64,000 nucleotides of DNA, taken from NCBI RefSeq assembly GCF_018139985.1, contig NZ_JAGSOU010000002.1, positions 239,874-303,873 of the forward strand, read 5' to 3'. Positions 35,636-43,581 of the stretch are shown piece after piece. Within the stretch, counting starts at the first letter, position 1. Each line of letters begins with the position of its first letter. A model generated the notes under the pieces. The model made no database searches, was not told the origin of the DNA, and worked only from the letters and a program-made list of their open reading frames with translations. A program made the position numbers and the translations under genes. The DNA comes from Actibacterium sp. MT2.3-13A. GTDB lineage: Bacteria; Pseudomonadota; Alphaproteobacteria; Rhodobacterales; Rhodobacteraceae.

Positions 35636-37417
35636 TCAGTGGTTGTCGCGCGGCAGGTCCTTGGCCACGCGGTGATAGCAGGTGGCAAGCTCCAGGCAGC
35701 CGCCATCGGCCAGCTGGCCGACATGGGTGCGATAGATCTCCTGCCACGGCGTCTGGTGGTGGATCTCCGGCGCGGTCCAGGCGGCGCGGCGCGCCTCCCA
35801 TTCCGCGTCGTCGACCAGCGCGTTCAGCGTGCATTCGTTCAGATCCAGACGCACCCTATCGCCGGTTTGCAGCAGCGCGAGGCCGCCGCCGACCACCGAT
35901 TCCGGCGAGGCGTTGAGGATCGAGGGGCTTTCGGAGGTGCCCGACTGGCGCCCGTCGCCCACCGTCGGCAGGTGGTTGATGCCCGCCCGGATCAGCGCGT
36001 CGGGCGGCTGCATGTTTACCACCTCGGCCGAGCCGGGATAGCCCACGCAGCCCACGCCACGGATGAACAGGATCGTCTTCTCGTCGATCTCCAGCGCCGG
36101 ATCGTTGATCCGCTCGTGGTAATCCTCGGGGCCTTCGAAGACCACGGCCCTGGCCTCGAACGTGCCCTCGGCGCCCGGAGCCGACAGGAACCGCGCCCGG
36201 AAATCCGGCGAGATCACGCTGGTCTTCATCAGCGCCGAGTCGAACAGGTTGCCCGACAGCACCAAGAAGCCCGCCTTGTCGCGCATCGGCTCGGCCACGG
36301 TCTTGATGACCTTGGTGTCGCGGCTCTCCCAGCCCTCCAGGTTCCCGCCCATCGGCTTGCCGGTGACGGTCATGGCGGCCTCGTGCAGGCGGCCAGCCTT
36401 GCGCAGCTCGCCCATCACCGCCGGCACGCCGCCGGCGCGGAAGAAGCTCTCGCCGAGGTATTCGCCGGCGGGCTGCATGTTGACCAGCAGCGGCACGTCG
36501 AAGCCGACCTTCTGCCAGTCGGTGACGTGCAGCTCGACGCCGGCGTGGCGGGCGATGGCCTGCAGGTGCGGCGGCGCGTTGGTCGAGCCGCCGATGGCCG
36601 AGTTCACCACGATCGCGTTCTCGAACGCCTCGCGGGTCAGGATGTCGGAGGGCTTGAGGTCCTCGTAGACCATCTCCACGATCCGCCGCCCGGTCTGGTA
36701 GGCCATCGCCATGCGCTCGCGGAAGGGCGCGGGAATGGCCGAGCAGCCGGTCAGGCTCATGCCCAGGGCCTCGGCCATGGCGTTCATGGTGCTGGCGGTG
36801 CCCATGGTGTTGCAATGCCCGAGGCTGGGCGCCGAGGCGCAGACCCGGCTGATGAATTCGTCATAGTCGATCACGCCCTCGGCCAGCAGCCGGCGGCTTT
36901 CCCACACGATGGTGCCGGAACCCGCCAGCTGGCCGTTCCACCAACCATCCAGCATCGGGCCGCCGTTCAGCGCGATCGCGGGCAGGTCCACGGTGGCCGC
37001 GCCCATCAGCATCGCCGGCGTGGTCTTGTCGCAGCCGGTGGTCAGCACCACGCCGTCGATCGGGTAGCCGTGCAGCACCTCGACCAGGCTCAGATAGGCC
37101 AGGTTGCGGTCCAGCGCCGCGGTCGGGCGCTTGCCGGTCTCCTGGATCGGGTGCACGGGAAACTCCATCGGGATGCCGCCCGCATCGCGGATGCCCGCCT
37201 TGATCCGGTCCATCAGGAAGACGTGGATCTTGTTGCAGGGCGCGATGTCGCTGCCGGTCTGGGCGATGCCGATCACCGGGCGCTCGCCCTGCAATTCATC
37301 GCGGGTGTATTCCTGGTTCTGGTAACGCTCCAGGTACAGCGCGGTCATCCCAGGGTTGTTGGGGTTATCGAACCATTCCTGCGAACGGAACTTCCTGTTT
37401 GCGCGTGTATCGCTCAT
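35636..37417 (-). CDS. IlvD/EDD-family aldonate dehydratase, D-xylonate/L-arabonate dehydratase type
   Basis: 593 residues from ATG 37417 (longer upstream reading would cross the operator). The three [2Fe-2S] cysteines are C61 (APCN), C129 (TTGCDK) and C202 (GHCNTMG), with the metal lysine K131 next to the second. The N-terminal FRSQEWFDNP, the central VNMQPAGEYLGESF and the C-terminal end LPRDNH strongly recall Caulobacter XylD and Rhizobium arabonate dehydratase as I remember them. It converts a pentonate to the 2-keto-3-deoxy acid. With the XylX-type enzyme at 47115 and the semialdehyde dehydrogenase at 58572 it completes an oxidative pentose route to 2-oxoglutarate. Confidence 0.93.
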   Translation of the reverse strand: MSDTRANRKFRSQEWFDNPNNPGMTALYLERYQNQEYTRDELQGERPVIGIAQTGSDIAPCNKIHVFLMDRIKAGIRDAGGIPMEFPVHPIQETGKRPTAALDRNLAYLSLVEVLHGYPIDGVVLTTGCDKTTPAMLMGAATVDLPAIALNGGPMLDGWWNGQLAGSGTIVWESRRLLAEGVIDYDEFISRVCASAPSLGHCNTMGTASTMNAMAEALGMSLTGCSAIPAPFRERMAMAYQTGRRIVEMVYEDLKPSDILTREAFENAIVVNSAIGGSTNAPPHLQAIARHAGVELHVTDWQKVGFDVPLLVNMQPAGEYLGESFFRAGGVPAVMGELRKAGRLHEAAMTVTGKPMGGNLEGWESRDTKVIKTVAEPMRDKAGFLVLSGNLFDSALMKTSVISPDFRARFLSAPGAEGTFEARAVVFEGPEDYHERINDPALEIDEKTILFIRGVGCVGYPGSAEVVNMQPPDALIRAGINHLPTVGDGRQSGTSESPSILNASPESVVGGGLALLQTGDRVRLDLNECTLNALVDDAEWEARRAAWTAPEIHHQTPWQEIYRTHVGQLADGGCLELATCYHRVAKDLPRDNH

Positions 37418-37471
37418 GGCGGCGCTTCCTTCTGCATGGTCGGAGGACTTCTCTCTTTTCACAGGATTGCG

Positions 37472-37487
37472 ATTTGGTATACCAAAT
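37472..37487. promoter_or_regulatory. GGTATACC operator 3 (upstream of the xylonate-type dehydratase)
   Basis: ATTTGGTATACCAAAT is a perfect 16-bp palindrome 55 bases before the dehydratase ATG and 59 bases before the divergent hypothetical gene. It has the same core as operator 1 (TTGGTATACCAA, 12 bases identical). Confidence 0.75.
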
Positions 37488-37545
37488 GCAATAGCTTTCG
37501 CATCCCCGCGACAGAAAAGCCGAACGCCCGACCGGAGGACACCCA

Positions 37546-38028
37546 ATGACCACGCCCCGCCCTGTCATTCTCGCCGCGCTGTGCAGCCTTGCCATGCTGG
37601 GCGCAGCCCCGGGCCAGGCCGCCGAGACGGACGAGTCGCCGCGCGCCTGCGTCGAAGCCCAGGCCGCCGCCGGCGCTCCCGCCGCCGACTGCGTGAACCG
37701 CGCCCATGCCGCCTGCCTGCAGTTCGAACAGGGCAGCGCGGCCGGAATCGCCTGCTTCCTCGAGGCCAAGGACGCCTGGGGCGAACGCATCAGAACGCGC
37801 ATGGAGGAGATCGGCGCCGCCGCCTCCGAAGAGATCGCCATGATCGCCGGCATCGAGGTGAAATACGACCTCCAGGCCAACCTGCTGCAATGCGACCGGA
37901 TGCGCGAGTTGACGCTGGTGCGGCAGGATCCCGACGCCGCCACGACCCACGCCAACGCCCGCTGCGAGGCCACCGCCGTGGGGCTGGCCTATGTCAAGCT
38001 GCTGCTGCAGTCGGAGAAGATCGACTAG
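37546..38028 (+). CDS. Hypothetical periplasmic protein with six cysteines
   Basis: 160 residues that I do not recognise with confidence. A signal peptide is clear (VILAALCSLAMLGAAPGQA-AE). The mature part is mostly helical with six cysteines (in ACVEA, DCVNR, ACLQF, ACFLE, QCDRM and RCEAT), enough for three disulfides, and a central EAKDAWGERIRTRMEE helix. The spacing faintly recalls LprI/DUF1311-type small secreted proteins, but the match is weak. AGGA lies just before the ATG. It is divergent from the dehydratase across operator 3, and followed 13 bases later by azlC. Confidence 0.75.
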   Translation: MTTPRPVILAALCSLAMLGAAPGQAAETDESPRACVEAQAAAGAPAADCVNRAHAACLQFEQGSAAGIACFLEAKDAWGERIRTRMEEIGAAASEEIAMIAGIEVKYDLQANLLQCDRMRELTLVRQDPDAATTHANARCEATAVGLAYVKLLLQSEKID

Positions 38029-38041
38029 GGACCGGCCTCAG

Positions 38042-38755
38042 ATGAGTGACGCGAGACGCAGGGCCTTTCGCCGCGGTTTCCGGGATTGCAGCCCCTTCGT
38101 GCTGGTCGTGATCCCCTATTCGATGCTCTTCGGCGTGGTGGCGCGCGACGCGGGGTTGGCGGTCTACGAGGTGATGTCGATGTCGGTGCTGGTGATCGCG
38201 GGGGCCTCGCAGTTCACCGCGCTGGCGCTGATGCAGGAACACGCCCCGGTTGTGGTGGTGCTGCTGGGCGCGCTGGCGGTGAACCTGCGCATGGCGATGT
38301 ATTCCGCCGCGCTGGTGCCGCATGTCGGCGGCGCGTCACTGCGCCAGCGGCTGCTGATGGCCTATCTGATGGTGGACCAGACCTTCGCCGTCTCGGTCAA
38401 GACCTTCGAGGAAGAGCCGAAGATGCCGCTCGACCAGAAGGTCGCCTATTACTTCGGCTGCGTCATGGCGGTCTGCCCGCTGTGGTATGTCTGCACCTTC
38501 GCGGGCGCGGTGCTGGGCCAGGCGATCCCGCCCGAATTCGCGCTCGATTTCGCCATTCCGGTGTGCTTCATCGCGCTGGTGGCGCCGATGATGCGCAGCC
38601 TGCCGCATGTGGTGGCGGCCGGCGTGTCGGTTCTGGCCGCGGTCCTGTTCGGCTGGATGCCCTACAACCTGGCGCTGGTCGTGGCCGCGGCGCTGGCGAT
38701 GGTCGCGGGCGCGCAGACCGAATACTACCTTCAGCGCCGCGCGGTGCGGGCATGA
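38042..38755 (+). CDS. azlC: AzlC-family amino-acid exporter large subunit
   Basis: 237 residues from ATG 38042. Several membrane segments; the family signature GASQFTALALMQ and the LGALAVNLRMAMYSAAL stretch are clear. AzlC and AzlD together export branched-chain amino acids (azaleucine resistance in Bacillus; YgaZH in E. coli). The gene follows the hypothetical periplasmic protein and overlaps azlD by four bases. Confidence 0.92.
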   Translation: MSDARRRAFRRGFRDCSPFVLVVIPYSMLFGVVARDAGLAVYEVMSMSVLVIAGASQFTALALMQEHAPVVVVLLGALAVNLRMAMYSAALVPHVGGASLRQRLLMAYLMVDQTFAVSVKTFEEEPKMPLDQKVAYYFGCVMAVCPLWYVCTFAGAVLGQAIPPEFALDFAIPVCFIALVAPMMRSLPHVVAAGVSVLAAVLFGWMPYNLALVVAAALAMVAGAQTEYYLQRRAVRA

Positions 38756-39075
38756 TCGAGCGCGACATCTTCTGGACGGTGACCGTCCTGCTGGGGATCG
38801 GCACCTTCCTGATCCGGTTTTCATTCCTCGGTCTGATGGGGCGGCGCAGCCTGCCGCCCTGGGCGCTGGTGCATCTGCGCTATGTCGCTGTGGCGGTGTT
38901 CCCGGCGCTGATCACGCCGCTGGTGCTGTGGCCGCCGGCGACCGGGGGCGAGACCGACCCCGCGCGCCTGATGGCGGCGGGGGCGGCCTTTGTCGTGGGC
39001 GTCCGGTTCAACGTGATCGGCGCGATCGCGGCCGGGATGGCCACGCTCTACCTCTCGCAATACCTGCTGGGCTAA
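38752..39075 (+). CDS. azlD: AzlD-family small subunit of amino-acid exporter
   Basis: 107 residues with four membrane segments (FWTVTVLLGIGTFLIRFSFL; VHLRYVAVAVFPALITPLVL; LMAAGAAFVVGVRFNVIGAI; a final short one). Overlaps azlC by ATGA. Its TAA overlaps the stop of the convergent dioxygenase gene by sharing CTAA, leaving no room for a terminator between them. Confidence 0.9.
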   Translation: MIERDIFWTVTVLLGIGTFLIRFSFLGLMGRRSLPPWALVHLRYVAVAVFPALITPLVLWPPATGGETDPARLMAAGAAFVVGVRFNVIGAIAAGMATLYLSQYLLG

Positions 39076-39968
39076 ACCTTCGCGAAGGCGCTCTTGGCGC
39101 CGCCGGTCTTCTGCGACTTGAAGATCGAGCTGGCGTCCGGCGCCGGCGGCAGCGGGATGGTGACCGGCACCTGCTCGAGCCGCGGCGTCAGGCACAGCTC
39201 TCCGGTGACGAGCCGGTCCTGCAAATCGTCCCACAGTTTCCGCTGGCCGAGCGAGTGGATGTAGGAGCCCGCCCCCAGCAGCGGCCAGGCATCGGCCGCG
39301 TGGCATTCGTAGAACAGGATCAGCCGCGCCCGGTCGCTGGTGTTGGGGGCCGAGCCGTGCAGCACGCGGGCATGGTGCACGGTCATGCTGCCCGCCTTGC
39401 CGGTCAGCGTCACCGCCTTGTCCAACTCGAACAGCGGGTCGTCGGGATCGACCGCGCCGCAGAACACGCCATTGGCCATGTGGCTGAGGATCGGCCCCTT
39501 GTGGGTGCCGGGGATGACCATCAGCGGGCCGTTTTCCTCGGTCACGTCCTCCAGCATGAGGCCGAAGGCCAGCATGGTGTCGTTGGTATGGGGGTAGAAG
39601 GCCCAGTCCTGGTGCCATTCCACCGCCGCCCCGCCGCCCGGCGCCTTGGTGTTGAGCTTGCTGGTCTGGATCATCGTGTCCGGGCCCAGCAGGTCGTTCA
39701 GCACCTCGGTCAGGCGCGAATTGCGCAGCAGTTCCCAGAAATAGGGGTGCTGCTTGTGCGGCAGCTTGATCCGCGTCAGCCGCGGGGTCTCGGCGCTGTG
39801 GCCCTCGTCGAGGTCATAGACATCGTTGCTTTCGCTCACCGCGCGCGACTTTTCGATATAATCGTAGGTGATGCGCCGCAGCTCGGCCAACTGCTCGTCG
39901 GTCACGGCGTTCTCGACCATGAGATAGCCGTTGCGGTCGTAGAAGTCCCTTTGGTCCTGTGTCAGCAT
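39072..39968 (-). CDS. Phytanoyl-CoA dioxygenase (PhyH)-family Fe(II)/2-oxoglutarate oxygenase
   Basis: 298 residues. The jelly-roll oxygenase carries the H-x-D iron motif in VEWHQDWAFYPHTND and the distal His with the 2-oxoglutarate Arg in VLHGSAPNTSDRARLIL. PhyH relatives hydroxylate unactivated carbons of small molecules (ectoine, betaines) as well as phytanoyl-CoA. The normal length and all key residues suggest an active enzyme. It is downstream of the GRTP dehydrogenase and SDR on the same strand only if transcription runs past their ends from the right; in fact it starts 56 bases after the GRTP dehydrogenase stop, so co-transcription is plausible. The substrate is unknown; it consumes 2-oxoglutarate, the end product of the pentonate route. 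Confidence 0.9.
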   Translation of the reverse strand: MLTQDQRDFYDRNGYLMVENAVTDEQLAELRRITYDYIEKSRAVSESNDVYDLDEGHSAETPRLTRIKLPHKQHPYFWELLRNSRLTEVLNDLLGPDTMIQTSKLNTKAPGGGAAVEWHQDWAFYPHTNDTMLAFGLMLEDVTEENGPLMVIPGTHKGPILSHMANGVFCGAVDPDDPLFELDKAVTLTGKAGSMTVHHARVLHGSAPNTSDRARLILFYECHAADAWPLLGAGSYIHSLGQRKLWDDLQDRLVTGELCLTPRLEQVPVTIPLPPAPDASSIFKSQKTGGAKSAFAKV

Positions 39969-40000
39969 CTGGCCGCCCTCCCTTGCGGCGCGAAAGGCGC

Positions 40001-40017
40001 GGGGGGATCATCCCCCC
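40001..40017 (-). terminator. Small GC hairpin between GRTP dehydrogenase and PhyH genes
   Basis: GGGGGGA and TCCCCCC (40001-40007, 40011-40017) form a 7-bp stem with a three-base loop in the 56-base gap. Possibly a partial terminator; no T-run. Confidence 0.4.
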
Positions 40018-40024
40018 GACGCGC

Positions 40025-40954
40025 TCACTTTCCCTTTTTCACCTCGGCGGCGAGGTCCATCCCGTTCAGCGCGGCGACATGGTCCGACAACATCGGCACA
40101 TAGTCGCCCCCCTTCCCGATCGCCTCGGCATGGGTGAAGTAATGCTTGATCGCGGCCCCCATGATGTTCACCACGCCGGCGTCGCTGGCCATGTTCGCGG
40201 CATAGCGCACGTCCTTGCTGGCATTGGCGATGGTGAACTTGTGCGCGTCGCGGTCGCGGCCCACGGCGTAACGCATGAAGGTCTCGAAAAAGCCGTTCGA
40301 CAGCCGGCTGCCGCCGATCACCTGGTTCACCGTCTGCGGCGACAGGCCGACCTTGGCGGCCATCACCACCGCCTCGGAATAGAGCGCGGCGTAGCCCATC
40401 GAGAGGAAGTTCATGATCAGCTTCATCCGGTGCGCGCTGCCCACGGGGCCGACATGGTTGATGGTGCCCGCCCAGCATTCGATCACCGGCAGCACGGTCC
40501 TGAAGGTCTCCTCCGAGCAGCCGACCATCGCGTCCAGCGTGCCCTCCTCGGCCTCCTTCGGCGTGCGGCCGAGCGGCGCGTCGACCAGGGTCATGCCCGC
40601 CGCCGCCATCTCCTCGGCCAGCGCGACGGTCGAGGACGGGTCGGCGGTGCTGGCGTCGATCACGATCAGCCCGGCCTTGCCTGAGGCCAGGATGCCGTCC
40701 GCGCCGCGGATCACGCCTTCGACCTGCGGGCTGTTGGACAGGCAGATATGGATGATGTCGCAGGCCTCGGCCATCTCTTTCGGGCTGGCCGCCTCGCGCG
40801 CGCCCTGGCCGACGAGATCCTCGACCGGCTGGCGGTTGCGGTGGCCCTTGACCATCAGATCATAGCCGCCCTTGAGGATGTTCTTGGCCATGCCGTGGCC
40901 CATGTAGCCCACCCCGATGAACCCGATCACCGGCTTCCTGGTTGCGTCTGTCAT
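40025..40954 (-). CDS. NAD-binding beta-hydroxyacid dehydrogenase, GRTP type (second copy)
   Basis: 309 residues from ATG 40954 with GGGAGAG upstream. Rossmann GFIGVGYMGHGM; catalytic lysine in AHRMKLIMNF. The substrate loop reads DAPLGRTPKEAEEG, the same arginine-containing variant as at 32217-33101, but overall the two differ at many positions, so they are paralogues rather than recent duplicates. It follows the gluconate-5-dehydrogenase-type SDR with a 31-base gap, under operator 4. Confidence 0.9.
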   Translation of the reverse strand: MTDATRKPVIGFIGVGYMGHGMAKNILKGGYDLMVKGHRNRQPVEDLVGQGAREAASPKEMAEACDIIHICLSNSPQVEGVIRGADGILASGKAGLIVIDASTADPSSTVALAEEMAAAGMTLVDAPLGRTPKEAEEGTLDAMVGCSEETFRTVLPVIECWAGTINHVGPVGSAHRMKLIMNFLSMGYAALYSEAVVMAAKVGLSPQTVNQVIGGSRLSNGFFETFMRYAVGRDRDAHKFTIANASKDVRYAANMASDAGVVNIMGAAIKHYFTHAEAIGKGGDYVPMLSDHVAALNGMDLAAEVKKGK

Positions 40955-40985
40955 GTTCTCTCCCGTGAGTTGTCTAAGCAGTTTT

Positions 40986-41747
40986 TCAGAGGCTGGCCGT
41001 GATGCCGCCATCGACATAGAGCGTGTGGCCGTTGACGAAGCTGGAGGCCGCCGAGGACAGGAAGACGCAGGCGCCCACCAACTCCTCGACCCGGCCCCAG
41101 CGCCCGGCGGGGGTGCGTTTCTCCAGCCAGGCGCTGAACGCGGGGTCGGCGACCAGCGCGGCGTTCAGCGGCGTGTCGAAATAGCCCGGCGCGATGGCGT
41201 TGACCTGAAGCCCGTATTTCGCCCAGTCGGTGGCCATGCCCTTGGTCAGATTCGCTACCGCCCCCTTGGAGGCGGTGTAGGGCGCGATTCCGGGCCGGGC
41301 GAGCTGCGACTGCACCGAGGCGATATTGATGATCTTGCCCGCGCCGCGCGCAATCATGTGCCGCGCCACCGCCTGGCCGACGTAGAACACCGACGAGACA
41401 TTGGTGCGCATCAGCCGGTCGAAATCGGCGATGGGAAAATCCTCCAGCGGGGCGCGGTGCTGCATGCCGGCGTTGTTCACCAGGATGTCGATCGGGCCCT
41501 CGTCGCGCTCGAATCGGTTGACCGCCTCGGCCACGCCCGCCGCGTCGCAGGCGTCGAAGGGCAGCTCATGCACCTTGTAGCCCTCGTCGCGCAGGCCATG
41601 CGCCGCCGCCGACAGGCGCTCCGCGTCGCGGCCGTTGAGCACGACATGCGCGCCCGCCTGCGCCAGCCCGCGCGCCAGCGCGTGGCCGATGCCCATCGAC
41701 GAGCCGGTGACCAGCGCCGTCGCGCCCGTCAGATCGAAGAGTTTCAT
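40986..41747 (-). CDS. SDR, gluconate 5-dehydrogenase (IdnO)-like
   Basis: 253 residues from ATG 41747. FDLTGATALVTGSSMGIGHALA start, NNAGMQHRAPLEDFP, catalytic NIASVQSQL and YTASKGAVANLTKGMATDW, and GRWGRVEELVGACVFL match the IdnO/KduD group, which interconverts 5-keto-gluconate and gluconate. It is divergent from an L-idonate dehydrogenase-type gene across operator 4, the same pairing as idnD-idnO, so L-idonate to gluconate conversion is the best guess. Confidence 0.91.
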   Translation of the reverse strand: MKLFDLTGATALVTGSSMGIGHALARGLAQAGAHVVLNGRDAERLSAAAHGLRDEGYKVHELPFDACDAAGVAEAVNRFERDEGPIDILVNNAGMQHRAPLEDFPIADFDRLMRTNVSSVFYVGQAVARHMIARGAGKIINIASVQSQLARPGIAPYTASKGAVANLTKGMATDWAKYGLQVNAIAPGYFDTPLNAALVADPAFSAWLEKRTPAGRWGRVEELVGACVFLSSAASSFVNGHTLYVDGGITASL

Positions 41748-41845
41748 GGTTTTCTCCCTCCCCGGCAACAATTTGCCCGCCGGGGACCGGCGCCCCGGAG
41801 ACGGGCGCCTGCGGATTCTCCGACGAGCATCTTGATGCTTTCCCG

Positions 41846-41861
41846 AAATGGTATACCATTT
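41846..41861. promoter_or_regulatory. GGTATACC operator 4 (IdnO-like / IdnD-like divergent region)
   Basis: AAATGGTATACCATTT is a perfect 16-bp palindrome about 100 bases before the SDR ATG and 70 bases before the zinc dehydrogenase ATG, in a 183-base divergent gap. Confidence 0.75.
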
Positions 41862-41930
41862 TGCCGAACGCGCAAGCCGCCACGGGCCAGGGCGCGAAAC
41901 CATGACCGAAACACCAAAGGGAGGGCCGGG

Positions 41931-42965
41931 ATGAAAGCACTCTTCGTTCATTCCGCCAAGGATCTGCGTCTGTCCGACATTCCCCGCACGGCCCCCGGCC
42001 CCGGCGAGGTGCGCCTGCGCCTGAGCCGCGGCGGCATCTGCGGATCGGACCTGCATTACTGGCGCCACGGCGGATTCGGCACCGTGCGCCTGCGCGAGCC
42101 GATGATCCTCGGCCACGAGGTCGCGGGCCATGTGGTCGAGACCGGCCCCGGCGTGACCGGCCTCGAGGAAGGTCAGCTCGTGGCGGTCTCCCCCTCGCGC
42201 CCCTGCGGGGACTGCCCCTATTGCCTTCAGGGCCTGCCGAACCATTGCCTGAACATGCGTTTCTACGGCTCGGCCATGCCGTTCCCGCATATCCAGGGCG
42301 CCTTCCGGGAGGAGCTGGTGGCCCGGGCCGCGCAATGCGTGCCCGCCGACGGCCTGACCCCCGCCGAGGCCGCGATGGCCGAGCCGCTGGCGGTCTGCCT
42401 GCACGCCACCCGCCGCGCTGGTGAGATGCTGGGCAAGCGGGTGCTCGTCACCGGCTGCGGCCCGATCGGGGTGCTGGCGATCCAGGCCGCGCGCCGCGCC
42501 GGCGCCGCCGAGATCGTTGCGACCGACATCACCGCGGCGCCGCTGGGATTCGCCAAGGCCATGGGCGCGGACATCGTGCTCAACACCGCCGAGGATCCCG
42601 AGGCGCTGGCCCCCTACTCCGCGGCCAAGGGCTGGTTCGACGTGCAATTCGAATGCTCCGGCGCTGCCCCGGCGCTGGCCGCGGGAATCGCCTGCCTGCG
42701 CCCGCGCGGGGTGGTCGTCCAGCTCGGCCTGTCGGGCGACATGAGCGTGCCGATGATGCAGGTCACCGCCAAGGAGCTGGAGCTGCGCGGCGCCTTCCGC
42801 TTCCACGAGGAATTCGCCACCGCCGTCACCCTGATGTCGAAGGGCCTGATCGAGGTGAAGCCGCTGCTGACCCAGACCTTCGCGCTCAACGAGTTCGAGA
42901 CCGCCTTCGAGACCGCCGCCGACAGGGCCCGGTCCATGAAGGTGCAGCTGGATTTCACGGCATGA
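41931..42965 (+). CDS. Zinc-dependent dehydrogenase, L-idonate 5-dehydrogenase-like
   Basis: 344 residues from ATG 41931 after GGGAGG. Catalytic zinc ligands C37 (GGICGSDLHY), H62 and E63 (LGHEVAGH); structural zinc C92, C95, C98 and C106 (CGDCPYC, NHC); NAD motif GCGPIGVLAIQAA. The GSDLHYWRHGGFG region is typical of IdnD and related polyol dehydrogenases. It starts a long plus-strand series (LysE, enolase-superfamily, DapA-type, GlcD-type, XylX-type, lactonase, KdgK, dehydratase, DapA-type genes) that looks like one operon under operator 4. Confidence 0.93.
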   Translation: MKALFVHSAKDLRLSDIPRTAPGPGEVRLRLSRGGICGSDLHYWRHGGFGTVRLREPMILGHEVAGHVVETGPGVTGLEEGQLVAVSPSRPCGDCPYCLQGLPNHCLNMRFYGSAMPFPHIQGAFREELVARAAQCVPADGLTPAEAAMAEPLAVCLHATRRAGEMLGKRVLVTGCGPIGVLAIQAARRAGAAEIVATDITAAPLGFAKAMGADIVLNTAEDPEALAPYSAAKGWFDVQFECSGAAPALAAGIACLRPRGVVVQLGLSGDMSVPMMQVTAKELELRGAFRFHEEFATAVTLMSKGLIEVKPLLTQTFALNEFETAFETAADRARSMKVQLDFTA

Positions 42966-42978
42966 CCGGAGCCACCCG

Positions 42979-43581
42979 ATGCTGAGTTTCGCCGCCGCCG
43001 TCTTTCTGCTGCTCATCACCCCCGGCCCCGGCGTGCTGTCCACCGCCGGCGTCGGCTCGGGGTTCGGCTTCCGCTTCGGGCTGCGCTATGTCGCCGGGCT
43101 GTTCATCGGCACCAACCTCGTCTCGGTCGCGGTGATCTCGGGGCTGGCGGCCATCGTGCTGGGCGTCCCGGTGATCCGCACCGCGCTGTTGCTGGCCTCG
43201 GCCGCCTACCTGCTCTATCTCGCCGGGCGCATCGCCTTTGCCGGCTCGAAGATCGCCTTCATCGAGGCCAAGGCCGCCCCCGGCATCCTGGCCGGCATCC
43301 TGCTGCAGCTTATCAACCCCAAGGCCTACGCGGTGAACACCACGCTGTTCACCGGATTCGCGTTCTACCCCGACAGCCTGGCCGCGGAGACCGCGATGAA
43401 GCTCATGATCCTGAACGCGATCTGGATCCCCATCCACCTCGCCTGGCTCTATGCCGGGGTGGCGCTGAAACGGTTCGAACTCGCCGCGCATCACCAGTTC
43501 CGCATCAATGTCGTCATGGCGCTGTCGATGCTGGCGGTGGTGGCGCTGGCGCTGCTGTCGGGCTTCAACGGAGACGCATGA
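42979..43581 (+). CDS. LysE/RhtB-family translocator
   Basis: 200 residues with six membrane segments (FAAAVFLLLITPGPGVLSTAG; VAGLFIGTNLVSVAVI and others) and the family's N-terminal TPGPG. Members export amino acids or related metabolites. It is inserted between sugar-acid enzyme genes, 13 bases after the idonate dehydrogenase and overlapping the next gene, so it is part of the operon; perhaps it relieves accumulation of an intermediate (guess). Confidence 0.9.
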   Translation: MLSFAAAVFLLLITPGPGVLSTAGVGSGFGFRFGLRYVAGLFIGTNLVSVAVISGLAAIVLGVPVIRTALLLASAAYLLYLAGRIAFAGSKIAFIEAKAAPGILAGILLQLINPKAYAVNTTLFTGFAFYPDSLAAETAMKLMILNAIWIPIHLAWLYAGVALKRFELAAHHQFRINVVMALSMLAVVALALLSGFNGDA

